64,000 nt of DNA from Macrophomina tecta. Taxonomy: Eukaryota > Ascomycota > Dothideomycetes > Botryosphaeriales > Botryosphaeriaceae. Positions 1 to 11,481 of the stretch are shown piece by piece. The stretch lies in the NCBI GenBank assembly GCA_024180945.1, contig JAKSGN010000010.1, forward strand, positions 372,001-436,000, read 5' to 3'. Every line of letters begins with the position of its first letter. Position 1 is the first letter of the stretch. The notes under the pieces are model-generated. The model saw only the letters and a program-made list of their open reading frames with translations, was not told the DNA's origin and made no database searches. A program made the position numbers and the translations under genes.

Positions 1-818
1 AGTCGAGACCACAGGCTGGGTGTCGTCACACTGCAATCTACTACCGGATTCCACCTGCAAGCCGCGCTAGTGAGCCATATCTGGGCGACATGCGTATGGG
101 GTGCTTTTAGTTAAGGGGGAATTTGATGCTACATGCCATATTCCCGGAGCGAACAGCCCCAGCACCGGGAATTAGTCTCGGCTGTCCGATTAGAGCGCCC
201 TGGCCCGCGTAGAGGGGTTCATGCATTTGGATCTTTTCCGTAGCCGTGAGGCCGAGCCGGAGATGGTTCACCTTCTGGATGCGGAGTCGTCACGCAGCAT
301 CGTCCATGGCAAGCCATCCTCGCCAAGCTGTCCGCCGGTCACGGAAACCGTCGCCCACTCAACCACACAGAGGGTTGCTTATCCACCGCTGAGCCACGTG
401 CCCCACCTCTTTCCCGAAGTGCTTCGAAATCGCTTCCGGTTCACTACTACCTCCGGTACCACGGCGTGACTGCACGAAAAGGTATCGACCACTTCACACT
501 CTTGACCCTTCAATCCTGCTTCATTACCCTTACTTCCGCCTTCCCCGTTACCTTCACCACCGCTTTCCATATCCAATCCACGGCGCGCCTGGTGCAAGTA
601 GCTTTGCTTCAGGCCAACAAATTTCATTCCGAGCCTAGCTCGCGTGTTGCGGATACGCCGCATCCAGGCACAGCTTGCGCAACGTATGTATTCTACTCCA
701 CGGCGCCAGCAGCGTGCAGGAGCGCACTGAGCGGGTCCGAGCGTATTGATAGTGTTGTTCTAGGCTCTATCCACCACGCAGGACAGCCTGCCCACGGCAA
801 ACGACGCACAAGGCTCCA
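1..818. other. No supported feature
   Basis: About 0.8 kb at the window edge. Open frames exist on both strands, but none has a recognisable domain or a codon pattern that I can defend. Confidence 0.4.
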
Positions 819-1256
819 ATGTCACCGAACGCAGGCCAGCCCATGAACTTCCCAACCATGCCTGACATTCCGACCGAGGAGAAGATATTCATCAGCTTAT
901 GCCTACATAGTTCGCGTCTGATCTATGTTCACGCCCTATTCGACGAGGTGCAGAACAAATTGTGGATATGTAAGGAGACATGGAACACGGCCGTTGTGAG
1001 CGGGGACCGGAGGGAGCCGGATCTCTGCTGGTGTCTCTTCGAAGATTATCTGGATTCAAACCTCGATCGTCTACCCACCATGATCGCACAGGGCACTTCA
1101 ATCGTCGACGATGGTGACAGCATATACTATGACGGCAACGCAGATGACCCATCCCAGAGACGACTGAACAGGGAGAAGATCATCGCTGTATGGAAGCAAA
1201 CTTTTCGGAATCTGCAGGCGCGTTCTCCTCAGCCCGCTGGCTCCAGCTCTGTATGA
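819..1256 (+). CDS. Hypothetical protein, 145 aa
   Basis: A single uninterrupted frame with an ATG at 819 and a second in-frame ATG at 843. I do not recognise a family. The protein has a mixed, globular-looking composition. Its middle is rich in Trp, Cys, Asp and Glu (the segment CWCLFEDYLDSN lies near residue 70), the end is basic, and the last dozen residues are Ser/Pro-rich. There is no signal peptide or membrane helix. The composition looks more like real coding sequence than the overlapping minus-strand frame, but without a homologue it could be a chance frame or the last exon of a longer gene. No intron signals are needed to read it. Confidence 0.4.
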   Translation: MSPNAGQPMNFPTMPDIPTEEKIFISLCLHSSRLIYVHALFDEVQNKLWICKETWNTAVVSGDRREPDLCWCLFEDYLDSNLDRLPTMIAQGTSIVDDGDSIYYDGNADDPSQRRLNREKIIAVWKQTFRNLQARSPQPAGSSSV

Positions 1257-4200
1257 GCCCTCTCAATCTCACCTCCCGGATCCTCAACCCCGCTCAGCGC
1301 CAATTTTAGTGGTTAAGTGAAGCTTAGCATGTGCAGAATCTTCTTCAACGCGCATTACTACCTTATATAACGTCACACTTGACCGCTTTCCTGGCTGCGA
1401 TGCTGGTCATATACCGGATATGTCGATGACGAAGCAGAGATTCCACCCAATTTCCCCTTCCGACCCGGGTGGGGGCGGCATGTCAGAAAGTAGCCCTCCT
1501 GGCGCGTGCGGGCTCGGCTTCTGGTACTCCAGTGGGCCATCATCGGCGCTCTTCTTCTTTTCGGGCTCAGAAGCAAAGGCATGGCCGGGTGGGAGATATA
1601 GCTCCGTTTGCTTACCTTCATTTCAGTCATTCTCTCCTCTCTCCCCGCTTTCCTTGTTCAACCTGATCTTGTGACATTCCATAGCTGATATTCAACGGAG
1701 AAGTGTGCGGGACCGTCTGATTGGGCCCAATGTGATTCCACATGTCCCCGTCCTAGTATGACCCCGGTTCACAGCTGACCCAAGTCGGCAGAGCCTGAGG
1801 AACCTGTATGACATTGTTCGTGCCCGGCTCTTCCTCTCCTGAAGGAGACAGACCCCCTGACAAGATATCACAAACTGCGCCGGGCTTCACGCAACCGATA
1901 TTCGCGAGGCGAACTGGCACAGACGCCTGCCACACTACCTTATGATTGAGTGTCGTGGACTGCAGCGCCCCATCTTGAGAGGTTGATATTCTGACCTCGA
2001 TAACATACAGCGCATCAGGGTATTCAGAAGATCCGGCACGGCTGACGCATCATACTTAGCCTATCGAGAGGAAGAGGAAACTTTGCGATGTTGCTCCGTT
2101 TGCTCCGTCTGCTTCATCTGAAGAGCTCCGTTTCTTCCGACTGACGTCTCCACTACACATGAGCCTTGGCGGTCGCACGTGCAGAGATGTAGCGCTATAA
2201 AGGAGAGTGGGCAGGGCGGCTCGCCTGCCGTCCTATTCTACAACCACTCCCCTTCGGTGCACCTGCAACGCCCTTTTGGTGCACCAAATCAGTTATTTTA
2301 CCCTTCATGCATCCTTAATGGATTGTATTCGTATTGATAACGCAACAAGGCATGCTTACGTTAATCCTCTTAGCCACGAGATAGGTTTCTTTAATTTATT
2401 TAGATTTTTATGTAGAACTAATCTCCTCATTAATTCTTACCTACTTAGCCATGTATCTAATGCTGAACCACAAGATAGGCGCCGGTAGCATTTTTTTCTC
2501 AAGAATCTACACAATATAGAGGTGGCGGCGGGTTATTTAAAAAAAAAAATCTTCTTGTTATGCGAGCGTGAACGGTTCAAGATTGGCACCCCTATTTTTG
2601 CAAAAACGGACCGAAATAACCGAGGCAGTGCATTAATGAAGTGTCGCAGGCGGACCGAGTGGGTATGGTGGGTCACGGTGTGGAACACCCATTCCTTAGT
2701 ACCTATCTTGGCCGATTCGAGATTTAAGGGTCTGCAGGACGCAAGTGGGCTTCCTGTCGTTACTCTGGCTCCTTGGAGGACGTGTTCAGTGGTGTCTCAG
2801 AGTTCGCAGTATGGTCTAAGTCGCTCCGGGATTTCTCCCAACCAAGTACGAGTGGCAAGGCTCTGCTGGCGAAAGGCAGCGCTAAGGGTGTTGCAGCGGG
2901 AAGACTCGGTGGCTCTGCATTGGCTTTTTTTCTACTTTAGGCTGCGGTTGTTTCGGGCGGCCCTCACTTTTCCAGTGTACAGTCGCCCATTCCAAAGGGG
3001 CTTTTGCCGTCACTGCAGCGTAGCTACGTTAATCTGTGGTGGTCCGTCCTCTGACGCTTTTAATGGCGTCTCCCTCAGGCCATAATGCGTTTTATTCGCC
3101 TAGTGCTGGTTCTAAGGCCGGACAGCTGAAGTTTCTCTGCGTACCGTTGGTACTTTACTGTGCTGTTGAGGCACGGGTTTCTGCGCATGTTGGTCTTCGG
3201 TTGGCTAGGAGCTATCTTATCTTCACTTACGAGATGCATTAAGGTGCCGGTGCAGTGTTTCCTGATCATTGTGGCCCACTTTTATAGGGTCCGGTTGAGA
3301 AGGTGCATAGTCCTCCCATTCCATTCTAGCTGCGGCCATCGCAGATACATCCTTTCGGGCTCGCCTGTGCTTAATATTTAGCTGCATGATGGCCTTAGTT
3401 TTTTGTTAAGCCTCCGAGATTGGTCGATTTGTTGCCGACGGGGTTCCTCTTAATGCGTGTAATGGCTACGTCAATTCCTTTGGGAGCCATTATCGTTAGG
3501 GTCCGTTCTCCCGTCTCAACGCGCAGATGAAAAGTGCTGGATAGCTGCACGAAGCGTACACGACAGACCTTTATAAAACTCCTGCATGGACAAACATCCT
3601 GCCTGTGAGAACATCATAGAGCTGCTGCGTTTACATTCAATGGTAAGACTCACTCCTTAAGACAACCGGCGCTGCAACATGAAGCCGCTTAGATATCCGT
3701 TGCCAATCACGTCCTATTGTTATACCGAGTTGTTACGGCCGGCGTTGCAGTATCGCCGCGCTAATGTGTGACCCCTCTTAGCTAGGTTCGACCAGAGGAG
3801 CTCTGACAGAGGACATGACAATATAAGCACTCTGAACCTACTCTTTGGAAATCTGTTGGAATTTATTGAACGGTCATCAGTGATGAAGATGCCTTTGCTC
3901 CATTGAATGATGCTGCTAATACTAACTAAAAAAACCAGTTTGCTGAATAAAAACGTGACCATGCAATGATACAGTGTAGGTTTGCATCTCATTTGGGGTA
4001 CAGGATACCTTATGCGCCAGGGAGATGATACGGAGACTGTAAGAGCCGTGTTTCATAAGAATAAGCAAATAAGCAACGATGATTGACAATGAAAATAGGT
4101 TATGATGGTATCGGGTTCACTTAGGGACGCCGTATAGCCGCACGCACCACCACACCCAACATTGGGCGTAGAGCCATGCATGCAACTTATCTATGACTTT

Positions 4201-4258
4201 CGGGAGGAATGTGATTGTATCATTAAGGAAAAGATAAACATGAGAAAGTCCGCCTACA
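1257..4258. other. 3-kb intergenic stretch without a recognised gene
   Basis: I see no known domain on either strand. A run of A lies near 2540. A frame of about 187 codons starts near 2522, but it has an odd composition rich in Arg, Cys and Phe, and I do not support it as a gene. The right end leads into the solo LTR at 4264. Confidence 0.4.
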
Positions 4259-4263
4259 CATAC

Positions 4264-4411
4264 TGTTGGAATAATCACGTGTATTTGGCTTTCCGCCAAG
4301 CGTAGTCCTTTCAGGAGAGGATAAAGGGCCACTCCACCGCCGCCCTCCTCCAATACCATGCCAATTGATCTCCTCATCACTAAATAAGCTGTCACTGCAA
4401 ACTTCCCAACA
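4264..4411 (+). repeat. Solo LTR, family A (148 bp)
   Basis: The element begins TGTTGGAATAATCACGTG and ends TTCCCAACA. It is flanked by a perfect 5-bp target-site duplication, CATAC, at 4259-4263 and 4412-4416. A second copy of the same family lies at 32322-32468, and two related copies in the opposite orientation lie at 22327-22463 and 16683-17687. Terminal TG...CA and 5-bp duplications are the hallmarks of LTR retrotransposons. No internal gag-pol is present, so this is a product of LTR-LTR recombination. Confidence 0.85.
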
Positions 4412-4664
4412 CATACTCTTGCTGATACGGGTGCCTCCCGATAGTCCTTTAGCCACACTCAGGATAGAGGCAACCAGTAGATTACAGGCCGGCGCGAGGG
4501 CAAAGACTGTGTATACGTATTTGACTCTCCATGATGCATCTTCGTCAATTTCTTACCTCCGCTCAATCGCTCTGGTTGTTAAAGAATATTTTATCTGACC
4601 TCGAGTACTCTTTCGATGAAGACGACGCACTAACAATATTCTATTCGCTCATTTAACTAACTTA
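4412..4664. other. Short intergenic spacer
   Basis: The spacer lies between the solo LTR and the stop codon of the RING-H2 gene. No feature is seen. Confidence 0.4.
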
Positions 4665-5429
4665 TTATGTTTCATACATGCAACTGTCCTTGTAATATTC
4701 GTCCTCTGTACATCCTGGACATACATTACAAAAATCCCAACGACCCTTAGCACCCATTTCTTTTATTGCTCTACATTTTAGATGTAAAGTATGTTCTCCG
4801 CATTTGGCTCGAGCGTATCTCTCCCCAGCCTCATAGCCCTTGAGACATTTGATACAATTCCTCGCTTTAGGCATGTAGTCATTCTCGTCTCCATCGACCT
4901 TTATAAGGTACTTGGGAAGTGGAAGGAATTCTTTACTTCGGGCCAAATCTCGTCGATGTGTTGGTTTATAATCCCGGAGGGCTTTTTGAAGAATCTCGTA
5001 AGACTCGTCTCCCTTCCACTCTTCGAACATCCAAGAACGTGGATCATCTTCAAGGTGGTAGAAGACATCGGCAAGTAACCTGTAGGGATCTTCTGCATAG
5101 TCTTTTTCCTCGTATTCATAATACCGGAATGGTCCTTCCCGTTCTCGTTCTTTTGCCCATTCAGCGAGCGTCGGGAACACCTGATACCTCCACTGTTCTC
5201 TCACATCAGTATCAAGTATTTCCCACTGCTCCACAATGGATTTCCCATTCAGCATCCGAACTAGCTGCTGTATGACAGGAAGAGGCTTGGAATCCAATAA
5301 TTCATGAATTATCCAAAAGGCAGATTCCTCAACGTTATGGTCCTGAAGCTCTGCCGAACCCTTTGAAGAAGAACTCCGGAACCAGGGAAATTTTGCGCTG
5401 AGCCATCTAAAGGGTTTTACAAAAGACAT
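4665..5429 (-). CDS. RING-H2 zinc-finger protein, 254 aa
   Basis: A single-exon minus-strand gene starting at an ATG at 5429. The first 180 residues are acidic and helical, with no recognised fold. The C-terminal 65 residues hold a complete RING-H2 (C3H2C3) pattern. CIKC supplies the first pair, CGEHTLHLKC supplies C-x2-H-x2-H-x2-C, and CNVC supplies the last pair, followed by one more CPGC-like cysteine. RING-H2 proteins usually act as E3 ubiquitin ligases that bind an E2 enzyme; that role is inferred from the zinc pattern only. There is no signal peptide or membrane helix, so it is probably cytosolic or nuclear. The gene stands alone between repeats and shows no lesion. The upstream 400 bp is AT-rich and could hold its promoter. 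Confidence 0.75.
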   Translation of the reverse strand: MSFVKPFRWLSAKFPWFRSSSSKGSAELQDHNVEESAFWIIHELLDSKPLPVIQQLVRMLNGKSIVEQWEILDTDVREQWRYQVFPTLAEWAKEREREGPFRYYEYEEKDYAEDPYRLLADVFYHLEDDPRSWMFEEWKGDESYEILQKALRDYKPTHRRDLARSKEFLPLPKYLIKVDGDENDYMPKARNCIKCLKGYEAGERYARAKCGEHTLHLKCRAIKEMGAKGRWDFCNVCPGCTEDEYYKDSCMYET

Positions 5430-5866
5430 TTGATGGTAGGTTGTGCAAGAAGAGTATCAGAACAATATGCCAGAGGAAATATAGAAACAAAACTATACCT
5501 ACTATAAATAAGTACTTTAGATGAAAAAGGTATAAAAGAATATGCGGGAAGAATAGAAATTTCCCTTAGGCACAATCACACAGTTAGGGCATTAAACTGC
5601 TTTGAGGAAAGAAAATTAATGCTACAGAAGTTACCGGAAGACATTATATTCATATTATGAAATGGAGGATCATAATACTCCAGCATAATCCTCGACTGCA
5701 TTTAGTTTTCTTATTCGGAAACTTCAATGTAAGTTCACATTTTCAGGATCAAGTTAGAACGAAATATGCGTGGGTTTTAAATCGTCGGTATGAGCGACTT
5801 CATGGGAATTTTGATTTCTCAGTGAAGCGGAACGGATACCTCAGCTACTAGACTTGTAAGGTGGTC
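5430..5866. other. AT-rich spacer between divergent genes
   Basis: About 0.4 kb, AT-rich, lying between the RING-H2 gene (reading left) and the F-box-like gene (reading right). It is the probable shared promoter region. No discrete motif is claimed. Confidence 0.35.
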
Positions 5867-6556
5867 ATGAGAAGACGTATCAAAATCAACCCCTTTCTCG
5901 CTGAAATGCTCGGAGCTTATCCGGTAGCCTCCAGTATCAAATCATACTTATGCCCCTTGGATCTTCTTTCCCTCATAGCGGCAGTCGGCCAGCATAATAT
6001 ATGCGTGATGCCTCAGAAAAACGCGAGCGCTGAGGATATGCTTTTCAAAAGTGTGGAATATTCCATGTTATCCATACGCGGGCCCGTCATCATTACAGTA
6101 CAAGCTTCATGCAAAACTTTGCCATTGGCAATCCAGGAGCCTACTTTTAAAAATGTAAACGCACTCCGGGAGGAGCTCATAAGTTCAACCGGCTTGGAGA
6201 TACTATGGAATGTAAATCCCAACGCCAGGCATTTCATAACAGCGCTTGTAACTCTTAGGCTACAACAGTCATCTGCAATACCGGAAGCGTTTGATGTGCA
6301 GAGTTCAGGCTCCACAAGAGTGAGATGGAGAGGCTATGCGGCATGCACTCTGGAGGAAGGTGCGCGGTTATTGTCCGTACGCCAAGAGAAGAATCGTGTA
6401 GTTCACACTTGTTGCATGTGTGCAGAAGGCCGCAAAACACTCGTGAGGCACCATGGGCTTAAAGTCATGTTATCACCAGCAAGATGGGCAAACGATTACG
6501 TTGATGCAAAGCTTAAACGTGAACAAGAGGAGGGTGTGTACAACAACATTTTCTAA
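5867..6556 (+). CDS. Possible F-box-like protein, 229 aa
   Basis: The frame opens at a GTG at 5861, but the first ATG is at 5867 and is taken as the start. Residues of about 18-40 (segment VASSIKSYLCPLDLLSLI) match the outline of a fungal F-box: a hydrophobic lead, I-x2-Y/F-L, then D-L-L-x-L. A cysteine cluster, HTCCMCAEG, lies near residue 185 and is followed by a basic, helical tail. F-box proteins recruit substrates to SCF ubiquitin ligases. The match is by eye and lacks the usual leading Leu-Pro, so the function is tentative. The reading frame is intact and the gene is divergent from the RING-H2 gene at 4665-5429. Confidence 0.5.
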   Translation: MRRRIKINPFLAEMLGAYPVASSIKSYLCPLDLLSLIAAVGQHNICVMPQKNASAEDMLFKSVEYSMLSIRGPVIITVQASCKTLPLAIQEPTFKNVNALREELISSTGLEILWNVNPNARHFITALVTLRLQQSSAIPEAFDVQSSGSTRVRWRGYAACTLEEGARLLSVRQEKNRVVHTCCMCAEGRKTLVRHHGLKVMLSPARWANDYVDAKLKREQEEGVYNNIF

Positions 6557-6910
6557 ACGGTAGCCGTAAACACGATTGGAATGCACTCTTTTTTAGGATA
6601 GTCCATGAATTGAATTACGTCATTAACACTGAGAGTTAGGGTGAGGGAGGGGAAAAATATAAGGATTCTAAGTACAGCCTGCGATAGTTGGTGGCTCAAA
6701 TTATATGCTTTCTTATTCCTTTTATTCGGTCTATGTCTACGTTCTTCGAAGAACCGAATACGGTTTGTGGCTCTTAAAAGTGTCTAGATAACAAAGCTAT
6801 GTTTTCGAAATGTACTGTAGCATCCGCCAATTGTAATTTTTTTTTTTTTTTTGCACTGAGGAAGGCGCAATTAGCCAACTTGTCTGTAGAGGCAAATATC
6901 GGCCGCCTGA
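6557..6910. other. Spacer with poly-T run
   Basis: No gene is seen. A run of about 16 T occurs at 6837-6852. It could be a retroposon poly-A tail on the minus strand, but no duplication was found around it. Confidence 0.35.
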
Positions 6911-7195
6911 GGATTATTTAAGGGAGCGGGAAACAACTCTAGGGGACTAATTCTGCTGACAGCCAGTCATGAAGTCCTTGCTAGAAGAGAACGGAATCAA
7001 ATAGCTACTTGGGGTATAAAGAAGACGCAAAATGCACTAGAAAAATTGCACCTAACGTCCACATGTTGCGATGCACTTGCCAAACAGACTGCACATAAAA
7101 AAGTCACCAATAAAGAGGAGTATTTCAAATCGTGGAGGGAAATCAGGTCAAAAATTCACAAATCGCTGCACGACTGGCGGGAGTCAATAAGGTAG
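6911..7195 (+). pseudogene. Coding remnant without a start codon
   Basis: An open frame of about 94 codons follows a TGA and ends with TAG at 7193-7195. It contains no usable ATG. Its translation looks like genuine protein (for example EEYFKSWREIRSKIHKSL near the end, a basic helical segment), but I do not recognise the family. It could be the last exon of a decayed gene or a transposon remnant. The poly-T tract at 6837-6852 just upstream hints at a retroposed origin without proving it. Confidence 0.3.
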
Positions 7196-7879
7196 AGGAA
7201 CAAATCTGTTGCTAGTTATTAAGCATCGATGTGTCGAGGTGCCCACATGCCTATATTTAACCCCCGTGATGTGCTATGCTTAAGCTTACAGCTTTCCATA
7301 AACCTCTCACTACATCGCCAACTGGCCTCGGTTAGACACTTTGGATATTTTCCAGCTTCTCCATAATCGAGTTTAAACGATGGGATCTGTCAGACTATTT
7401 TGCCTTATTGCTACAGATCAGCATCTACTCTTTGCCACCTCCTCACTACTCCTCATCTTCACAAGCTTCGGATAGCAATATCGGCTTCTATTCTCCTCGG
7501 TTATTCAAGCACTCATTTATGTATATAAGCAAAGCATACCTACCTCCCTCTCAGGAGACAGGCAGAATCTACTCTCTTTCTGACCTCACTACTCTTCACT
7601 CACCCAAATTCAACAACCAGGCATTACGGATACAGTTCGAGGCGTGAGTTTAGTTTGATCTTATACATCTCCAGCCGTCTTTATTCACGTGAGCGGGGTG
7701 AGTTGGGTGAATCGCGCGAATACGGTCGGTACGTTAGGCTCTCAAATCAACCTTGCTCGAGCCACAGACACTGGTTAATCTTTATCTATGGGATACTAAC
7801 AATCCATATCTTTTTCTTTCCCTTATACTGTTCGCGTCGAAGTAAATTTAGCCAAATGCTGCAAAATAATATATGTAAC
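7196..7879. other. Intergenic, no supported feature
   Basis: Short frames only, with no recognisable domain. Confidence 0.35.
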
Positions 7880-8030
7880 TGTAAGACTTTGTAATGAGTA
7901 GAGAATGAATTGACGATGCTACTGAAGAGTGTAACGAGTGGTGGGGGAGGATCCCCTTTATACTACAGTGTCGGGCTAGTAAGCCGCGGATAGTCCTGTA
8001 ACGCTTAATGTTTGACAGCATTGCACTATT
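7880..8030. repeat. Relic similar to solo LTR family B
   Basis: The stretch from 7904 (GAATGAATTG) through the TTATAC-like box near 7960 aligns by eye with the solo LTR at 14092-14351. Both share the order GAATGAATTG, a GAAGAG block, a GGA-CCCC/CTCC block and TTATAC. No clean terminal CA or target duplication was found here, so the borders are approximate. It lies about 160 bp upstream of the dynamin-like gene and may be part of its promoter. Confidence 0.35.
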
Positions 8031-8189
8031 TAAGCTTCCGTGCGGCGAGGTGATTTTCTACCCATAATTTACTCAGTCGACCTCCTTTCTCCCAGAGTTG
8101 TTCCGAGGTCTGGACTCTACAACACCTGCTCCATTCACAGCAATACCGTCTCAGCATAATTCAAGTCAGTCAAGCCATTTCAAGTCACC

Positions 8190-10631
8190 ATGGCAAATAA
8201 TCCACAAAAAGACGCGAAAGACTCTGAACCAGCTACTGTGTTGCTGGAATCGAATGATCATCGAGATCTACTGGACATCATCGACAAGCTCCGATCTCAA
8301 GGGATCAGCAGATATGTGGACCTACCCCAGATTATTGTTTGCGGAGATCAATCTTCGGGCAAGAGTTCCGTTCTCGAGGCAATATCTGGCATGTCGTTTC
8401 CTACGAAGGACAACCTCTGCACAAGGTTCGCAACGGAGCTCATACTTCGACGCGGCTCTACCAAAGCAACGACATTCTCTATCGTTCCGGCTACTGATCG
8501 CTCCGAAGAGGAGAAACAAAGACTTCGCGCCTTCACCTACTCGTCAGATGCTGACGAACCATGCCTCGGCAAAGTTGTGGAGGAGGCGAAAGTAGAGATG
8601 GGCCTTTCAGGTGCAAATTCCGGCAAGGTTTTCAGTACAGACATTCTCCGTGTAGAGCTCTCTGGACCAAAACAACCACATCTGACCATGGTTGATCTAC
8701 CCGGCCTTTTCAAAGCCGGAAACCGCGAACAATCCGATGAAGATGCGGCGCTGGTCACGTCCTTAGTTCTCTCATACATGAAGAGACCGCGCAGCATAAT
8801 ACTCGCCGTTGTCTCTGCAAAGAGCGATTTCGCACTCCAAGAGGTCACAAAATACGCACGGGAGCTGGATCCCCAAAGAACCAGGACCTTAGGCCTGATA
8901 ACGAAGCCGGACACTCTGGATGAAGGCTCGGATAGCGAACGGGCTTATCTTGAACTTGCTCAGAACAGCGACGTCAAATTTCGTCTCGGTTGGCATGTTT
9001 TACGCAACAGAGACTTCGCAATGAGGAACGCGTCCTCCGCCGAGCGGGACGAGGCCGAGGCTGAATTCTTTTCGCGCGGCATCTGGACATCGCTCGACTC
9101 CGCGCAACTGGGCGTCGCCACTTTGCGCCCTCGGCTGAGCCATGTGCTTAAGGATCAGATCCTAATTCAACTGCCGAGCCTGCTCGAAGATATCGAAGTG
9201 GGTATTCAAGATTGCAAAGGCAGGCTGGAAAGGCTGGGCGCTCCACGAGGGACGCTTTCTGATCAACGTCGATATTTGCTCCATATCAGCCACAATTTCT
9301 CCAACCTCATCAAGGCAGCGGTAGACGGAATGTACGGAGATAGTTTTTTTGGAGTCTCAATGACATCCGATGGCTACCGAAAACGACTGCGCGCAGTAGT
9401 CCAAAATACACTAGTCGGTTTTTCGGAACAAATGCGCTGCGAGGGACACGCGAAGGAGATTATCGAAACAGCTTCGAAATACAAACCTCGGCAGGTTTCT
9501 CGATCGCAGTATCTCGAGGAAGTCAAAACTTTGATGAGGAGGAGCCGGGGCTGCGAGCTTCCAGGTACTTTCAACCCTCTCATCGTAGGGGAATTGTTCA
9601 GCGAGCAGTGCAGACCCTGGAAGGGCTTAGTTGAGAGGTATACTCGATGCATTGTGGACGCTGCCAGCCACACGGTTAATACCGCGCTTGAGTACGTCGC
9701 TGACGAGCGTACCTCGGAAGGCCTCCTTCAGGAAATTATCAATCCTGCAATGGACCAACTAAAGCGAAACCTAAAGCGGAAGGTCGCCGAGATTCTAGAA
9801 CCACATCAAACCGGGCATCCCATCACGTACAATCATTGCTTGACGGAAAACGTACAGAAGGCGCAGTTAGAGCGACGGAAGCACGATTTGGAGCGACGCT
9901 TAAAAGACTTCTTCGGCACACAATACTCAACATCAGGTGTTTGGAATTACAATTTCGAAATGAAGTCTTTGCTCAATGCATTGTTTGACAGCACAGAAGC
10001 TGACATGGACCGTTATGCCTGCTCAGCAGCAATCGATATGATGCAGGCATACTACAAGGTTAGCTTCCGTTCTTTTCCATGGCGTCTTATGTGAGGCCAG
10101 CGGTTCAGTTCTCATTTCTATGAGCTGACCATGCATAGGTTGCGCTCAAAAAAGTGGTTGATGATATAAGCGTCCTAGCAATCGAGAGGTGTCTGGTCCA
10201 AGAGCTGCCTCATTTGTTTTCTCCAGCGGCTGTCTACGATCTTGAGGATACTGATATCCAGAAGATTGCATCTGAGGGTGAGGAGTCGATTGTTGAACGG
10301 ACGCGCCTGGCGAAAAAGCTCAATGTTCTGGAAAATGGTCTGGGGGATCTCAAACGTCTAGCCAGGCATCACGTGTCAAGTCTGAGTAAGTCTAAAAATC
10401 GCCTCTTTGGATGCGATACTCATGACCTGAATAGCCGAGGACCTAAAATCAGCAAACGCTTCGGAATCGATCTCTGGGGATGAAGTCACCCCCGAATTGC
10501 CGTACACGGCCCATGGTACAGAAGCGGCTGTTCCTCCATTAAACAGTCTGTGGACGGAGGCAGCGCCCGACGCCGAAGATTCCCCTTCAGTTGGTACCTT
10601 TTTCAGTAAACGTAGGAAGGCGAAGAAGTAG
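8190..10631 (+). CDS. Dynamin-like GTPase (join 8190..10058, 10139..10385, 10435..10631), 770 aa
   Basis: A large GTPase of the dynamin superfamily. The GTPase domain carries G1 GDQSSGKSS (residues 52-60), the G2 threonine region LCTRFAT (77-82), G3 DLPG (169-172) and G4 TKPD (238-241). The middle/stalk region follows. The C-terminal GED begins at AYYKVALKK, which is restored by an 80-nt phase-0 intron (10059-10138). A second, 49-nt intron (10386-10434, phase 1) joins the GED to a low-complexity tail ending in a basic KRRKAKK stretch. There is no transmembrane or PH domain, as in Mx/Vps1-like fungal proteins that remodel membranes or assemble as self-polymers. ATG 8190 follows a CACC context. 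All motifs are intact, unlike the decayed HET and BTB neighbours. The exact subfamily is not assigned. Confidence 0.93.
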
Positions 10632-10907
10632 GGGGCATATTATCAGCAAATGCTGAACTTTGAAGGGGTATGAATTCCGTCTTGGTTGTCCATCGCTTGG
10701 AATAGGAGAGTGTTTGCAGTTCTATTGAGTTGAGTTGAATTCATTTACCCTGACCCGTCGCCCTAAGCGATATGCAGGCTACAGACTATTCAAAATATTT
10801 CTCTAATAGTACATTGGTGTGATCTATTGAGTGCCAAAAGCATTGGATGAGAGCGGGACTCTTTGACGAAGGCGGTGGATGGGAGAAGCTGTACGATATT
10901 TGACAAA
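10632..10907. other. 3' flank of the dynamin-like gene
   Basis: No feature is seen. Confidence 0.35.
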
Positions 10908-11212
10908 TTACAGCATTTCCCCAACCCAATGATATATCGCGGGTTTCCTATCTAGGAAAGATTTCTTCCACCCACCCACCCGACGGAGGCCTCCGTCGGG
11001 GTCGGTCGGGTGGATGAAAGCACTGAGCCGGATAGCCGCATGTTCAGGTGAGAGTTCTGGACGGCCGGCACACCGCCATTTTCTGATGTTATATACGTCT
11101 AAGAGACGTGCGATGGTTCGGTCGTGGGAGGTAACGCCTGTGGCTTCCCGCACGTCTCTGTACGCGCGCCTCGCTTAAGTGGCCCAGAACTTTTGTCAGA
11201 TCACGGTAAGGA
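10908..11212 (-). mobile_element. Internally deleted Tc1-like fragment
   Basis: The minus-strand translation contains TIARLLDVYNIRKW, GRPEL and EHAAIRL. These match the transposase at 17884-18978 (TIARLLDTYNIRKW, GRPEL, EHAAIRL). A terminal-repeat-like sequence, AACTTTTGTCAGATCACGGT, ends near 11212. In the longer copy about 390 bp separate the terminal repeat from this motif; here only about 60 bp do, so roughly 330 bp have been deleted. The coding similarity stops abruptly at a 22-bp perfect palindrome (10979-11000). The other terminal repeat was not found. Confidence 0.7.
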
Positions 11213-11481
11213 GAGGAAAATGGGATAGAGGGGCAGAGGGAAAAGGTTTCTTACATACCCGATGCTGGGCAGCAGCCAGGCAGAAGCCAAACATGGTAAA
11301 TGAAAGGAAAGGTGAACGCTCAGTCAAAACAACAACCACCAACCGAGTCACCCAATCAGTGTATCCTGTATTTAGGGCTTCGCGTATTTTCTCAAGTGAC
11401 AAACGGTGAAGCCTTATGATTTTAGGAGAGGCATTCGTCTTGCGGCTATTAAACGCCATCTATTCAAAGAAATAATATTAG
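11213..11481. other. Spacer between Tc1 fragment and HET gene 3' end
   Basis: No feature is seen. Confidence 0.35.

Noticed and set aside
2522..3085. 187-codon plus-strand frame
   Set aside because: No domain, odd composition and no supporting splice signals; treated as chance.
3400..3520. GTCAATTCCTTTGGGAG, reminiscent of an 18S rRNA segment
   Set aside because: Only a short match; the surrounding sequence does not fit conserved rRNA.
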